Source: Paracerasibacillus soli (GTDB lineage: Bacteria; Bacillota; Bacilli; Bacillales; Amphibacillaceae). From it: 64,000 bases of DNA. Under the pieces are notes generated by a model. The model was not told the origin of the DNA. It did not search any database and worked only from the letters and a program-made list of their open reading frames with translations. Shown in pieces: positions 32,579 through 42,575 of this stretch (positions are counted from its first letter, which is position 1; each line of letters begins with the position of its first letter). The stretch lies in NCBI RefSeq assembly GCF_034006335.1, contig NZ_JAWDIQ010000002.1; one strand, written 5' to 3'. The position numbers and the translations under genes were made by a program.

Positions 32579-32697
32579 GTTTTCATCCCCTCAAATGATT
32601 TAAAAAAACTTATTATGAATCAACACCACTGTAAAAAGCCTTATAAAAAGGAGCATTCTATAATTAATGTTACAGAAGACTCCTAATACGAATAGCT

Positions 32698-34122
32698 TTA
32701 CTCGATGACAACATACTCAAGATCTACCATTTTAGCCCAATCCTTCATTTGTTCAACAGAAAGAGCAAGGGAAACAACAGTGTGATGGCCACCACCTGCT
32801 TCAATCCATCGCGTTATGCCTTCTTTGAAGTTTGGATAAGGTCTCCATATTACGCGTGCTACTGGTAATTTCGGAGCTTCAGAATTTGGTATTTCTGCTT
32901 CCACCTTATTAATCATGAGACGATAATGGGTACCTAAGTCAAGCATGGATACAACTACACCCTGTCCTGCCTTTCCATCAAATACTAAACGTGCAGGATC
33001 CTCCTTACCACCTATCCCTAATGGTTGTACGACAACACGAGGTTTTGTCTCCGCCATTGTTGGATCAACTTCTAACATGTGCGATTGTAAAATATATTCA
33101 TTTTCCTCAACTAAATTGTACGTATAATCTTCCATGAAACCAGTTGCTACATTCTTGGACATAATTTTCATCAACCTATCCAATGCAGCAGTCTTCCAAT
33201 CCCCTTCTCCTGCAAATCCATATCCTTCTGCATTCAATCTTTGAACAGCCATCCCTGGAAGTTGCTTCATCCCGTGCAAGTCTTCAAAATTAGTTGTAAA
33301 AGCTGTATATCCACCTGCCTGCAAAAATCTTCTTAATGCTATTTCAATTTTAATTTGTTCTTTTACTTGCCCCTCAAAATAGTATGTATCGTTGTCAGCA
33401 TAATCAAATTCATATAATAACCGGCATTCTTCAAAAGTTATTTGAATTTCTTCGTCAGTCACTTTGGACATCTCTTCTACTAAATCACCGATACCGTAAT
33501 AATCCACAGTCCAGCCAAATTGTATGGCGGCCTCCACTTTGTCGCCTTCTGTTACAGCAACATTCCGCATATTGTCTCCAAAACGAGCCACCTTAATATT
33601 TTGACTCTCCGTAAATCCAACAGCAGAAACCATCCACTCCGAAACTTCCTTTTTAGTAGTTTCATTGGACCAATGCCCGACAACAATTTTATTATTTTTC
33701 TTTAAACGGGCATTAATGAAGCCATATTCTCTGTCTCCGTGAGCACTTTGGTTCAAGTTCATAAAATCCATATCTATATTTTCCCAAGGTATTTCTTTAT
33801 TGAACTGCGTTGCTAAATGAAGCAATGGTTTTTGTAGCAGTTTCGTTCCTGCTATCCACATTTTTGCTGGAGAAAAGGTATGCATCCATGTAATAACACC
33901 CGCTACTTTGTCCTGGTAATTAACTTCTTTCATTACAGCTTTAATCTCGTCTGACGTTGTAACAACTTCTTTAAAAACAAGCCGATATGGTAAATTCCCA
34001 TGATTATTTAATTCATCCGCCATTATTATTGCGTGTTCACGTACTTCTCTCAAGGTTTCTTCCCCATATAAATGTTGACTCCCTACTACAAACCAAAATT
34101 CTCTCTCTCCAATTTTCAACAT
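32698..34122 (-). CDS. araA: L-arabinose isomerase
   Basis: Intact, 474 residues from ATG 34122, which has AGGGAAG about nine bases upstream; an earlier in-frame start at 34140 lacks a site. It converts L-arabinose to L-ribulose. Family sequence is strong throughout: FWFVVGSQHLYGEETL, WMHTFSPAKMWIAGTKLLQK, AHGDREYGFI, VVGHWSNETTKKEVSEWM, and the metal-binding region around NAEGYGFAGEGDWKTAAL and ending GGGHHTVVSLAL. It is in the middle of araD-araA-araB. Confidence 0.95.
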   Translation of the reverse strand: MLKIGEREFWFVVGSQHLYGEETLREVREHAIIMADELNNHGNLPYRLVFKEVVTTSDEIKAVMKEVNYQDKVAGVITWMHTFSPAKMWIAGTKLLQKPLLHLATQFNKEIPWENIDMDFMNLNQSAHGDREYGFINARLKKNNKIVVGHWSNETTKKEVSEWMVSAVGFTESQNIKVARFGDNMRNVAVTEGDKVEAAIQFGWTVDYYGIGDLVEEMSKVTDEEIQITFEECRLLYEFDYADNDTYYFEGQVKEQIKIEIALRRFLQAGGYTAFTTNFEDLHGMKQLPGMAVQRLNAEGYGFAGEGDWKTAALDRLMKIMSKNVATGFMEDYTYNLVEENEYILQSHMLEVDPTMAETKPRVVVQPLGIGGKEDPARLVFDGKAGQGVVVSMLDLGTHYRLMINKVEAEIPNSEAPKLPVARVIWRPYPNFKEGITRWIEAGGGHHTVVSLALSVEQMKDWAKMVDLEYVVIE

Positions 34123-34148
34123 GCAAACACTTCCCTTCATTTATAATT

Positions 34149-34844
34149 TTACTTTTGACCGTAATAAGCATTTTTGCCATGTTTTCTTAAATAGTGTTTA
34201 TCTAGCAAGTCTTGGCTCATCTCAATACTAGTTGGATTGATTTGCATCGTATGGTAAGTCATTTCCGCCACACGTTCTAATACAACAGCATGATAGACAG
34301 CGCTCGCAGGGGAATCGCCCCACGTAAATGGACCATGGTCATTTACTAATACACCCGGTACTTGATTTGGATTAATTTGACGCTTTTTAAAAGTTTCGAT
34401 TATTACTGACCCCGTTTGCTTCTCATATTCATCTTCTATTTCCTCTTTTTTCATTTGTCTTGTGACAGGAATAGAACCATAAAAATAATCAGCTTGGGTA
34501 GTTCCCGCTGCTGGAATATCTCTCCCAGCTTGTGCAAAGGAGACTGCCCATGGGGAATGAGTATGTACAATTCCTTTTATATTTGAAAATGCTTTATACA
34601 ACTCAACATGTGTCGCTGTATCACTAGATGGATTCAAGTCACCTTCAACCTTTTTTCCCTCCAAATCCACAACCACCATATTTTCTGGTGATAATTGCTC
34701 ATACTCTACACCACTAGGTTTTATCACGATATATCCGTTTTCTCTATCAATCCCACTAACATTACCCCACGTAAAAGTAATTAAATTGTTCTTCGGAAGA
34801 AGCATATTAGCCTCGTACACTTCCCTTTTTAAGTCCCCAAGCAT
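34149..34844 (-). CDS. araD: L-ribulose-5-phosphate 4-epimerase
   Basis: Intact, 231 residues from ATG 34844 with AAAGGGTGG upstream, the usual family length. Class II aldolase fold with the metal and substrate motifs FTWGNVSGIDRENG, KPSGVEYEQLSPENMVVVD, DTATHVELYKAFSNIKGIVHTHS (zinc histidines) and VLVNDHGPFTWG. It is the first gene of araD-araA-araB, downstream of AraR-type boxes and a cre box, and makes D-xylulose-5-P for the pentose phosphate pathway. Confidence 0.95.
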   Translation of the reverse strand: MLGDLKREVYEANMLLPKNNLITFTWGNVSGIDRENGYIVIKPSGVEYEQLSPENMVVVDLEGKKVEGDLNPSSDTATHVELYKAFSNIKGIVHTHSPWAVSFAQAGRDIPAAGTTQADYFYGSIPVTRQMKKEEIEDEYEKQTGSVIIETFKKRQINPNQVPGVLVNDHGPFTWGDSPASAVYHAVVLERVAEMTYHTMQINPTSIEMSQDLLDKHYLRKHGKNAYYGQK

Positions 34845-35010
34845 CTTTAACCACCCTTTCAACTCCATTATTATAAGTAGCTTTCAATGCAACATTACTT
34901 AGATCACCCTATAGCATCCTTCATTTGAATTTTAATTTTTGATTTTAATTTTTGATTTTCACGGTTAACAATTGCACCGACCTTCACTAACTTTATAATC
35001 ATCATTATTA

Positions 35011-35024
35011 AAAAAGCGCTTTCA
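35011..35024. promoter_or_regulatory. cre-like box upstream of araD
   Basis: AAAAAGCGCTTTCA (minus strand TGAAAGCGCTTTTT) lies about 170 bp upstream of the araD start and just downstream of the AraR-type boxes. Confidence 0.6.
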
Positions 35025-35038
35025 AATATATATTACAC

Positions 35039-35088
35039 AACTTATACGTACAGGTCAATACGATTTTATCATTAAGGTACGTACATTT
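35039..35088. promoter_or_regulatory. two AraR-type operator boxes upstream of araD
   Basis: ACTTATACGTACAGGT and TAAGGTACGTACATTT share the TACGTACA core. Their centres are 33 bp apart, close to three helical turns, which suits cooperative binding by an AraR dimer pair. Confidence 0.7.
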
Positions 35089-35176
35089 CGTATCCCTTTC
35101 CATTTCTTTATCATGCACAGTGGATACATCGTGCACACGCTTTTTATTTGGATTTATATAGAAATATTGAATCGAT

Positions 35177-35224
35177 GGGGGTTTGGGGTTTGGGGTTTGG
35201 GGTTTGGGGTTTGGGGTTTGGGGG
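35177..35224 (+). repeat. G-rich heptamer repeat (GGGGTTT)n
   Basis: Six runs of four or five G are separated by exact TTT spacers, giving five heptamer repeats on the plus strand, the template-sense opposite of araD. The tract can form a four-tetrad G-quadruplex. It lies about 330 bp upstream of araD, beyond the AraR boxes. No gene is seen in 34845-35529. Confidence 0.9.
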
Positions 35225-35407
35225 TTTTTCCAAATTACCTGCTGATTATTAGTTGAACTAATCGGCTTTTGCAAGTTCTTACTTTCCAAGCATATTCTCA
35301 AATTCTTGAAGTGGCTTCAGATACTATGTAATGAATCCCTCATTCACTTAGGTTATACTCGGGCACCTACCAAAATCTCTCAGACACGTAACATCCACAC
35401 AAGCAAA

Positions 35408-35437
35408 AAAAACAGACCTATATAATTAGGACTGCTT
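35408..35437 (-). terminator. terminator of second ABC importer operon
   Basis: Stem CAGTCC/GGTCTG with an AT loop, followed on the minus strand by an eight-T run, downstream of the last permease gene. Confidence 0.55.
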
Positions 35438-35454
35438 TATGATTGAGCTTTAAT

Positions 35455-35532
35455 TGGGTCAGACCCCAAATTTATGATTCGCCATACTTTACTCACCACC
35501 AAATGAAACACGAGAACCGTCCCCATGTTTCA
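35455..35532 (-). repeat. composite 78-bp repeat block ending at permease stop codon (copy 2)
   Basis: Same structure as 25294-25371: TTGGGTCAGACCCCAA, conserved spacer and palindromic repeat (35504-35532), whose minus-strand TGA is the stop codon of an unrelated ABC permease. Confidence 0.85.
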
Positions 35533-36351
35533 TTTCCCGCCTGTTAATGAGATTCCTTCTACTATGCGGGTTTGGAATATCAGAAATACAATGACCATTG
35601 GGATGACGGCTAATGTGCTCATTCCCATAATCGTATTCCACTGGATTCCACCTGCATCAGAGGTGCCGTACAATGAAATACCAACCGGTAATGTTCGCAT
35701 ATCACTTGTTGTGGTCACGATAACTGGCCATAAATAAGCGTTCCAATTACCTAGAAATGTTAAAATTCCTAATGCAGATAATGCTGGCTTTACTTGTGGC
35801 ATCGCAATTTTCCACCAATTTTAAATTCACCCATTCCGTCAATGCGTGCAGCATCCAACATATCGTTTGGCACGCCCGACATAAATTGTCGCATTAAAAA
35901 TACGCCGAATGCCTCGATAATACCGGGGAACATAATGCCCCAATATGTATCAATCCAACTTAATTCACTGCTTAACACATACCAAGGAATAACAAGCATT
36001 TCTGTTGGAATCATCATCGTACTTAAAATGAGAATGAAAATAGCCTCTTGGCGGGAAAGTTATACTTAGCAAATGTGAATCCGATTAATGCACAGAAAAG
36101 CAAATTCGTAATCGTAACAGTAACCGCTACAACAAAGCTATTTGCATACCATCTCACATATTCCGTTTTGTTAAATATAAATGCATATGATGAAAAATCT
36201 ATCTTTTTAGGCAGAAAAGAGAACTTATAAAAATTGGTAAACTTTTAAAGGATGAAAGGATCATCCATACAAACGGAAAAGCTACAATAATTATGCCAAT
36301 CCAAAGTAACAAATGAATAAAGAGATTGGACAATTTCACACGTTTTGTCAT
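35530..36351 (-). pseudogene. carbohydrate ABC transporter permease, MalG/AraQ type, three frameshifts
   Basis: About 273 residues from ATG 36351 (MTKRVKLSNLFIHLLLWIG) to GISLTGGK. Fragments in three frames join as FSFLPKKIDFSSYAFIFNKT, then FNFPAK-like YNFPAKEAIFILILSTMMIP, then MLDAARIDGMGEFKIWWKIAMP, which is the EAA loop. Breaks lie near 36,220, 36,045 and 35,810. It partners the MalF-type gene upstream. The stop codon is provided by the composite repeat. Confidence 0.85.
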
Positions 36352-36361
36352 GGATTCCCCC

Positions 36362-37278
36362 CTATAATTCATAGCTTTTATTTAAAACCCTCAACTGAAT
36401 GAGCGTAACGATTAAAATTAATAGGAATAACACAACCGTAATGGCAGACGCGTATTCTAAATTATAATCTCTAAATCCTTGCTTATACATGTAAACCGCT
36501 ATACTTGATGTACTATTCAAAGGCCCTCCTAACGAGCCAAACTTCCGCCAGTTAAATTTACAATTTGTGTAAATATTTGCAACGTCTGTATAGCACCAAT
36601 TACCGTTAAAAATACAATTGTTGGATTTAATAACGGAAACGTAATTCCCCAGAACATCCTCCATTTATTCGCACCGTCAATTTTAGCAGCCTCATAAAAT
36701 TGTTTCGGAATTCCTTTTAAACCGGCTAAAAAAATCAACATAGAAAACCCTACCATTTGCCAAATTAACATTGCGCTCACACATAATAGTGCAAGCTTTG
36801 GATCCGATAACCAGTCTTGTTGTGGCAAATGCAACCATTTTAATACCTGATTTAACACACCATTATGCGGGTCATAAAGCAAGCGCCAAACCCAGCTCAC
36901 CGCAACAATTGATGTCATATAAGGCAAGAAAAACATGATCCGATAAAACCAACTAAACCGGTTTACTCTATCAATCGCTAACGCAATTAACAATCCTAGC
37001 GTAAGCTGAATCGGTACAGTAACAATAAAATATAAGAACGTATTTAATAGTGATCTTTTAAACTCCGCATCTTGCAGCATGGTCATATAATTTCCTAATG
37101 ACCTGCCTTCTTCTCCAATTACCGTAAATGACATCGCAAATGCATACAACGTTGGAAATATGCGAATGCCAACAAAAAACAAGAGTGGAATAATTAAAAA
37201 TGCATAAGCCGTTAGCGCCTGTCTCGACCGCAACTTTATTGAAACACGGCGAAGTGATCCACCTTTATGTTTACTCAC
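36362..37278 (-). pseudogene. carbohydrate ABC transporter permease, MalF/AraP type, one frameshift
   Basis: About 305 residues from ATG 37278 after an AAAGGAGG site. Six helices are apparent, with FYRIMFFLPYMTSIVAVSWVWR and EAA loop FYEAAKIDGANKWRMFWGITFP. The frame breaks near 36,535 within LTGG; the alternative frame continues SLGGPLNSTSSIAVYMYKQG and ends LIQLRVLNKSYEL. It lies after a terminator-like hairpin and a tandem-repeat block that separate it from its binding protein. Confidence 0.86.
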
Positions 37279-37296
37279 AATATCCTCCTTTCAAAA

Positions 37297-37335
37297 AAGC
37301 TGAGCGTTCGATTGTCACTATGAGACGCTCAGCTT
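37297..37335 (-). terminator. intra-operon terminator-like hairpin
   Basis: An 11-bp perfect stem AAGCTGAGCGT/ACGCTCAGCTT followed on the minus strand by TTTTTT, immediately before the ribosome site of the MalF-type gene. It should lower permease expression relative to the binding protein. Confidence 0.8.
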
Positions 37336-37484
37336 GCTTAATATGAAAATATTCAAGCCAAATCTCATTCAGCAGGGATACTCGCATCTCACCTGCAGAT
37401 TGATAGTTGAATTCAGCAAGGGCAGGTTTTTTCCAGCAGAAACTCCCCAATCCCATCGAACGCTTGTAGTTTGGCTTGTGGAGC

Positions 37485-37831
37485 GGGCTTTACCACGATT
37501 TCCGAAACTTCTACCATAGATGTGCAAGCTTCTACCATGATTTCAGCAACTTCTACCATAGATGTGCAAGCTTCTACCACGATTCCAGCAACTTCTACCA
37601 TAGATAAGCAATCTTCTACCACGATTTCCGAAACTTCTACCATAGATGGACAATCTTCTACCACGATTTCCGAAACTTCTACCATAGATGTGCAATCTTC
37701 TACCATGATTTCAGCAACTTCTACCATAGATGTGCAAGCTTCTACCACGATTCCAGCAACTTCTACCATAGATAAGCAATCTTCTACCACGATTTCCGAA
37801 ACTTCTACCATAGATGGACAATCTTCTACCG
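37485..37831. repeat. 42-bp tandem repeat in a 168-bp higher-order array
   Basis: Eight units start at 37507, 37549, 37591, 37633, 37675, 37717, 37759 and 37801, each opening ACTTCTACCATAGAT and holding a second CTTCTACC half-unit 21 bp later. Four unit types occur in the order ABCD-ABCD, so the true period is 168 bp present twice. Both strands stay open for about 145 codons in one frame: a 14-residue period with TSTIDVQAS on plus and SMVEVAEIMVEAC on minus. Neither frame has a convincing ribosome site. The block lies 60 bp after the binding-protein stop, upstream of the intra-operon terminator. Confidence 0.9.
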
Positions 37832-37892
37832 CGGCTGGGTATTCTACCCCAATTCCCATTCCACAACACCTAACTCCTTACTATCTGCCTAA

Positions 37893-39177
37893 TCATTCTC
37901 CATAGAACTCATCCCGTACTTCTTGCAGCTCTTCTACCATTTGATTAAATGCTTCTTCGATATCGGCATTTTCCAATAATATTTTGTCTGTGGCATGGAT
38001 GACGATATCTCGTTCTTTTTCTTCGTGAACAAAAGGTGTCGCGTGTGCTTTTTCTAGTCCTTCTATAAATGGCGCATAGATTGGATCACTTGAAATTTCC
38101 TCGTCGTCTGCTAAAGATGCTGCTGCTGGTAATTCACCGACGTTTTCTAACCAACCTTTTTGAGTTTCCTCAGAGATTAAAAACTCGAGGAATTTCTGAC
38201 TTGCTTCTAATTTTTCACCACTTACATCTTTTGTAATTGCATTTGTCCAATAGGATCCAAAGTTCGATTCTAGACCACCTTTTTCACGGACAGGTAATGT
38301 TGTTACACCCCATTCAAAATCATTATTTTCCTTATAGGCTGCAATGTTAAATGATCCGTCAATCACCATTGCGGTTCGCCCTGAACTAAAACTTGTAACT
38401 GGTGTTTCCATAAAATCGGCATCACCTATTTTATGTTCTGTTGTCATATCCATCCAAAATTTAAAAGCTTCAACCGCTTCAGGTTTTGAATTCCATTGAA
38501 CAGTACGTTGATCTTCACTGTACGGCTCAACTCCCCATTGACGTAATAATACTTGCGGAATAACGTGTTGCCCTTGCGCTGCAATATTCCAGGCAAAACC
38601 TGCCTGTTCATAGCGATCATCACCATCGCGAATTGTCATCTTCTTCCCCATATCAACAAGTTCATCCCATGTTTCTGGTGGAGCTTCTGGGTCTAAACCT
38701 GCTTCTTCAAACAATTCCTTATTCCAAAATAAAGCTAAAGAGCGCACTGCGATAGGGATTGTGTAATACTTATCTTCGTATTTAGATGTTTGAATCATGG
38801 GCACATAATAATCTTCAATTTCCGCTGTACTCATGAAATCCTGGAATCGGTTGAATATACCCTTGTTTGACAAAGTTAGGTATCCAACCATAATAAATAT
38901 TTAAAATATCCGGCGCTTTATTCGCATGCATCGCAGCTGTAATTTTGTCATTATACTGGTCATACGGGAAATCTTGGGCAACTACTTTAATATCCGGGTT
39001 CTCTGCCTCAAACTTTTCTATGAGCCTATCAATCTCCTCTACTTTCGATGGAAATGTGTATTGCCAATACGTAATCGTTACTTGGTCTGCATTTTTCCCG
39101 TCCTTGTTGCTACTACAACCGACCAAAACCAAAACGCCGGTTAATACGAACACGAACGCAAATCTACAAATCCTCAT
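37893..39177 (-). pseudogene. extracellular sugar-binding lipoprotein of second ABC importer, one frameshift
   Basis: Family 1 solute-binding protein of about 428 residues. The signal peptide MRICRFAFVFVLTGVLVLVG ends at a lipobox Cys, followed by SSNKDGKN. Landmarks are VTITYWQYTFPSKVEEIDRL, APDILNIYYGWIPNFVKQG, RSLALFWNKELFEEAGLDP and MVIDGSFNIAAYKEN. The break is near 38,845, joining QGYIQPIPGF with FQDFMSTAEIEDYYVP. The ligand is unknown. AraN-like arabino-oligosaccharide binding is possible given the nearby ara genes, but no AraR box is seen upstream. Confidence 0.85.
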
Positions 39178-39933
39178 CGTCTTTCCCCCTCTATTAAATT
39201 GTAAAAATGACTTAACCTTCTTGTCACAACTCTTATCGTGTTCTCAAACATCATATGGCGAGTTTTCTCAATAACCCCCGCAATGATATCTTCCTATTAT
39301 CTCGATTCTTCTTTACACTTTCTTCTAACCCCTATACAATCATTCAATTTTGGAGAATTGTTTGCGTACGGCAGTGAACTTTTGTATTTCCTTTTCAAAA
39401 TTCCTCCACAATGAGTATTTTCATTTTTACATGGACTATCTTTTATTCTTTTCTTTAAATAATTAATCAAGGATTTAATTTAGGAGTGATGGATGTGCAC
39501 GTAAGGTAGTTGATTTTCGGGTTAAATATGTGGAAATATCAATTGTGAAATCAAATCCACCAACTTTCTACTTGTTCCTTCATGATTTTCATAAAGTGAA
39601 TCGGTGGTCGTTGGATTTCTAGAAGTTTTCATACAGCTGAAAGAGTTGCTGAGGATAAAGCATCGTGGTCCGCATGTACATCATGATTTGGGTAAAGTGA
39701 GTCTATAATAGTCAATTTTACTACTTCAAATACTTGTTAAAATTTGTTAGCTATCATTATTTGCTCCCTATATTGCAATGTCTTATCTTGCATCTGCCAT
39801 AAAGCGAAGTTTCAATTCGCAATGTTCCACTTCCCCTGGCGATTGTCATGTTTCACTTTATGTAATAGAATACTAAATTTCGCAAAAATTATATTATTGT
39901 ATCCAACTTCTAATACGCTAGATAAGAGAATAG
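39178..39933. other. gene-free region upstream of second ABC importer
   Basis: About 755 bp, AT-rich, with no ORF that looks coding, no repeat of the families above and no clear operator. It presumably contains the importer promoter. Confidence 0.5.
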
Positions 39934-41218
39934 TTAATTGGGAAACTGTGGTAAGTACGGTTTGTTAATCTGCATCAATTCTTCATAAATTTGGAGGGCC
40001 GCTTTTGCACTTGGAATGTTCGGATCAGTCAATAAAGCTTGCACCACTAATTGATCATCACCGAATACCCCAGCATCCACAACGAGATGTTGAATATCGA
40101 TTTGTTGTTTACATAAAGCCGCAATCCCCCGCGGAAGTGCACCCCCAGCTAACCCATGAATACCTAATCCACTTACAACTGCCGGAACTTCCACTACTGC
40201 GTCTCCAGGTAAATTTGCGATAAGGCCGTCATTTAAAATATTGACAGAAACAATGCATTCATTTGTATGATGTGTCATCCCATTTATAATCATAAAGGCA
40301 TTTTCCCAGAAGGAACAATCAATTTTTCATCAATTGGTACCTCCCCATTTATGATACCATCTAATACTTCAACTACATCTTTCCTCCTTTTCTCATACGC
40401 TACAAAATCGTAACCATCCGCGGGAATCATTTCATGCGCATACGGGAAAAATTCACCAAGATGACCATCACCAATGTAGGAAAAAGTCCATATTGCCGAA
40501 AAATAAATCGCGACAGCTTTGCATATTCCGGATAATACGTTCTCTCCTTCTCACGAAATAAGGGATATAAATCTTCACCTGTGAGCTTATCCCTTATATC
40601 CACCATCCAAGTAAAATGATTTATTCCCCATGCTTTTACGTCAATGTGCGCTTTATCGATATTCGTAATCGTAGAAACAATTTCTATTCCTGCTTTTATT
40701 TGGTGACATAGGCCAACTACTTTCACATTCGTATATTTATTAATCGCAATGCAAAGTCGGCTTTCGGGATTCGTAAAATTAATGAGCAACGCATCTGGGC
40801 AAAGTTCCTCCATATCACGACAAATTTCTAATATGATTGGTATATTTCGCATTGTATGAAACACCGCACCAGGGCCCACATTTTCCCCAAGCACATGGTT
40901 AATCCCATATTTTTTCGGAATCGCAAAATCTTGCTTCCACATTTTAACCCGATCTATCGCAACGGATAAAATAACAAAATCTGCACCGGGTAATACTTCT
41001 TTTCGATTTGTTGTATACAAAATATTGTATTCCGCACCCAATGCATCATTCATCTTTTGTGCAGCCGAGGCCATCCTTTTTACTGCTGCTTCATTTATAT
41101 CTACTAAAACGAGTTCACTCCCCCATAATGACTTTGTTGAAAATGCATCCTTTAACATGCTCAAACCAAAAATCGCACTACCCGCACCAATAATGACTAT
41201 TTTTGGCAGCTTAGCCAT
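39934..41218 (-). pseudogene. GH4-family glycosidase (alpha-galactosidase/alpha-glucosidase type), two frameshifts
   Basis: NAD- and Mn-dependent GH4 hydrolase of about 428 residues. The Rossmann start is KIVIIGAGSAIFGLSMLKDAF, with the GH4 metal-site cysteine in VVGLCHQIKAG, NFTNPESRLCIAI, and GINHFTWMVDIRD. Two frame breaks lie near 40,490 and 40,295. The middle frame supplies GDGHLGEFFPYAHEM and GYDFVAYEKRRKDVV; the second break is repaired by one extra G. The final part reads VSGLGIHGLAGGALPRGIAALC. Exact substrate specificity cannot be read from sequence; the CHQ motif is compatible with alpha-galactosidases. It lies upstream of the second ABC importer in the same direction but 750 bp away. 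Confidence 0.8.
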
Positions 41219-42575
41219 TCACAACATCCCCCCATAAACAAATAAAAAAAGCCACATTCTGTTAGAACTATTGTATTATCACAACAGCAACGATATACCC
41301 ACTAAATTAATTTGACACACCGGGACGTGACACACCGGGACGGTTCTCGTGTTTCACTTTCTCTTAGTGTGGCGTGAGGGGATTCTTGTCCCATTCATTA
41401 AATGCCACCTACTAGGGCAATGTTCATTTAGAAAAGGGTTTTTCAAAATACGTTCAAATAAAAGTTACTATTGTAACGGTGTATGTATCAAAATGGAAGA
41501 ATTAAATCCCTTTCAGACTGTATATAAATGATAGTTTAAGACTGTACTCAAACCGACGATTTGTTAATTCTAATCAAAAAGCTCCACCCATCATCCGCAA
41601 CAACAAAATAAAAGTGCAACTATTGCCATAAATAACCAACCTATTTTTCTCAAAACCATGAAACACGAGAACCGTCCCCATGTTTCACCCATGTTTCACT
41701 CATCTTGCGTTTTTGATAAAGTTGGCGTATCATAATAGTGTCTTGAAAATAGGTAAAAAGTACTATCTTAATGTTCGCCAACTTGGTAGAGATGTTTGGA
41801 AGTGAAGGTCTCCTTTAAGTCACATGTGTTGATTATTTGACTTCAATTTTATTTAGTATATCCTACCATATATTTTTTAACATATAACTAAGGAGAGTCG
41901 CAAAACCCATACTGTACATAATAAATTACACCTCTTATCGCAACGGAACAATTTCATCTATTCCAAAGATATGATACTGATAACCATATCAGTAGAACAT
42001 TAACTCATCATTTATTCTTTCAATCATGTATTCTTTCATTCCTATTAGTAATAAATTATAGAATTACGCAGGATACAATATTTGATGCCAGTGAATAAGT
42101 TTTTCCCGTATGTCTTAAAGAGAGAATGCCATACTTTTTTGTGTGGAATTGAACAAGATGATAACGACTTTACACAACCCTTGTGATAAAAATGATGTAT
42201 AAAAATGGTGTATAAAGGGTTTTTCGAATTCCCTTTTTAAATAATCATATTATTGATTGGAACATATTCTGATACTTTCTTTAAAAGATAGATTTTGTCA
42301 TGAAGACATTTTTATTATTACAGTAATCATTTTAATAATCTTTAAATCAAATCATCCATGAGGCATGATATAAGCCAAAATAAAGCTTAACAAAATATAT
42401 GGTGTAAATTTCTAGGCTCTATCTATTAGTTTGAATGTGAAGATTTTCACTTAATGAACTACCACGAATAGGATAGATCTAGGCCTAGGTAAATAATGTT
42501 CAGAAGATGTAACTTTTTTACCCTAAGCACATCCAAGATAAATACTATCATTTACATACTAGAAAGAGGTCAATT
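41219..42575. other. gene-poor region with two palindromic-repeat copies
   Basis: About 1.36 kb without a supportable gene. A plus-oriented palindromic copy lies at about 41331-41357, preceded by a duplicated TGACACACCGGGACG. A minus-oriented copy with a doubled leader is at about 41668-41697. An ACTGATA/TATCAGT palindrome is at 41976-41993. The stretch 42,000-42,575 is AT-rich and should hold the promoter of the chemoreceptor gene. Confidence 0.5.

Noticed and set aside
35008..35301. 97-codon minus-strand ORF with PKPQTPNPKPQTPN repeats
   Set aside because: It is the translation of the (GGGGTTT)n tract running through the araD regulatory region.
35790..37278. Additional separate permease genes suggested by the several short ORFs
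   Set aside because: The fragments join across one-base indels into just two permeases of normal length.
37485..37831. CRISPR array
   Set aside because: The spacers are themselves repeats in an ABCD-ABCD pattern and there are no cas genes, so it is a minisatellite.
37413..37905. Two opposite repeat-encoded ORFs of about 145 codons
   Set aside because: Both result from a 42-bp period that lacks stops. The plus frame starts at a TTG without a site and the minus frame has poorly spaced AAGGAG. Kept as a repeat, not called as a gene.
41219..41760. Short hydrophobic peptide read on the minus strand near 41,600 (MVLRKIGWLFMAIVALLFCCCG)
   Set aside because: Only 22 codons, its start lies in a palindromic repeat and no ribosome site is seen.
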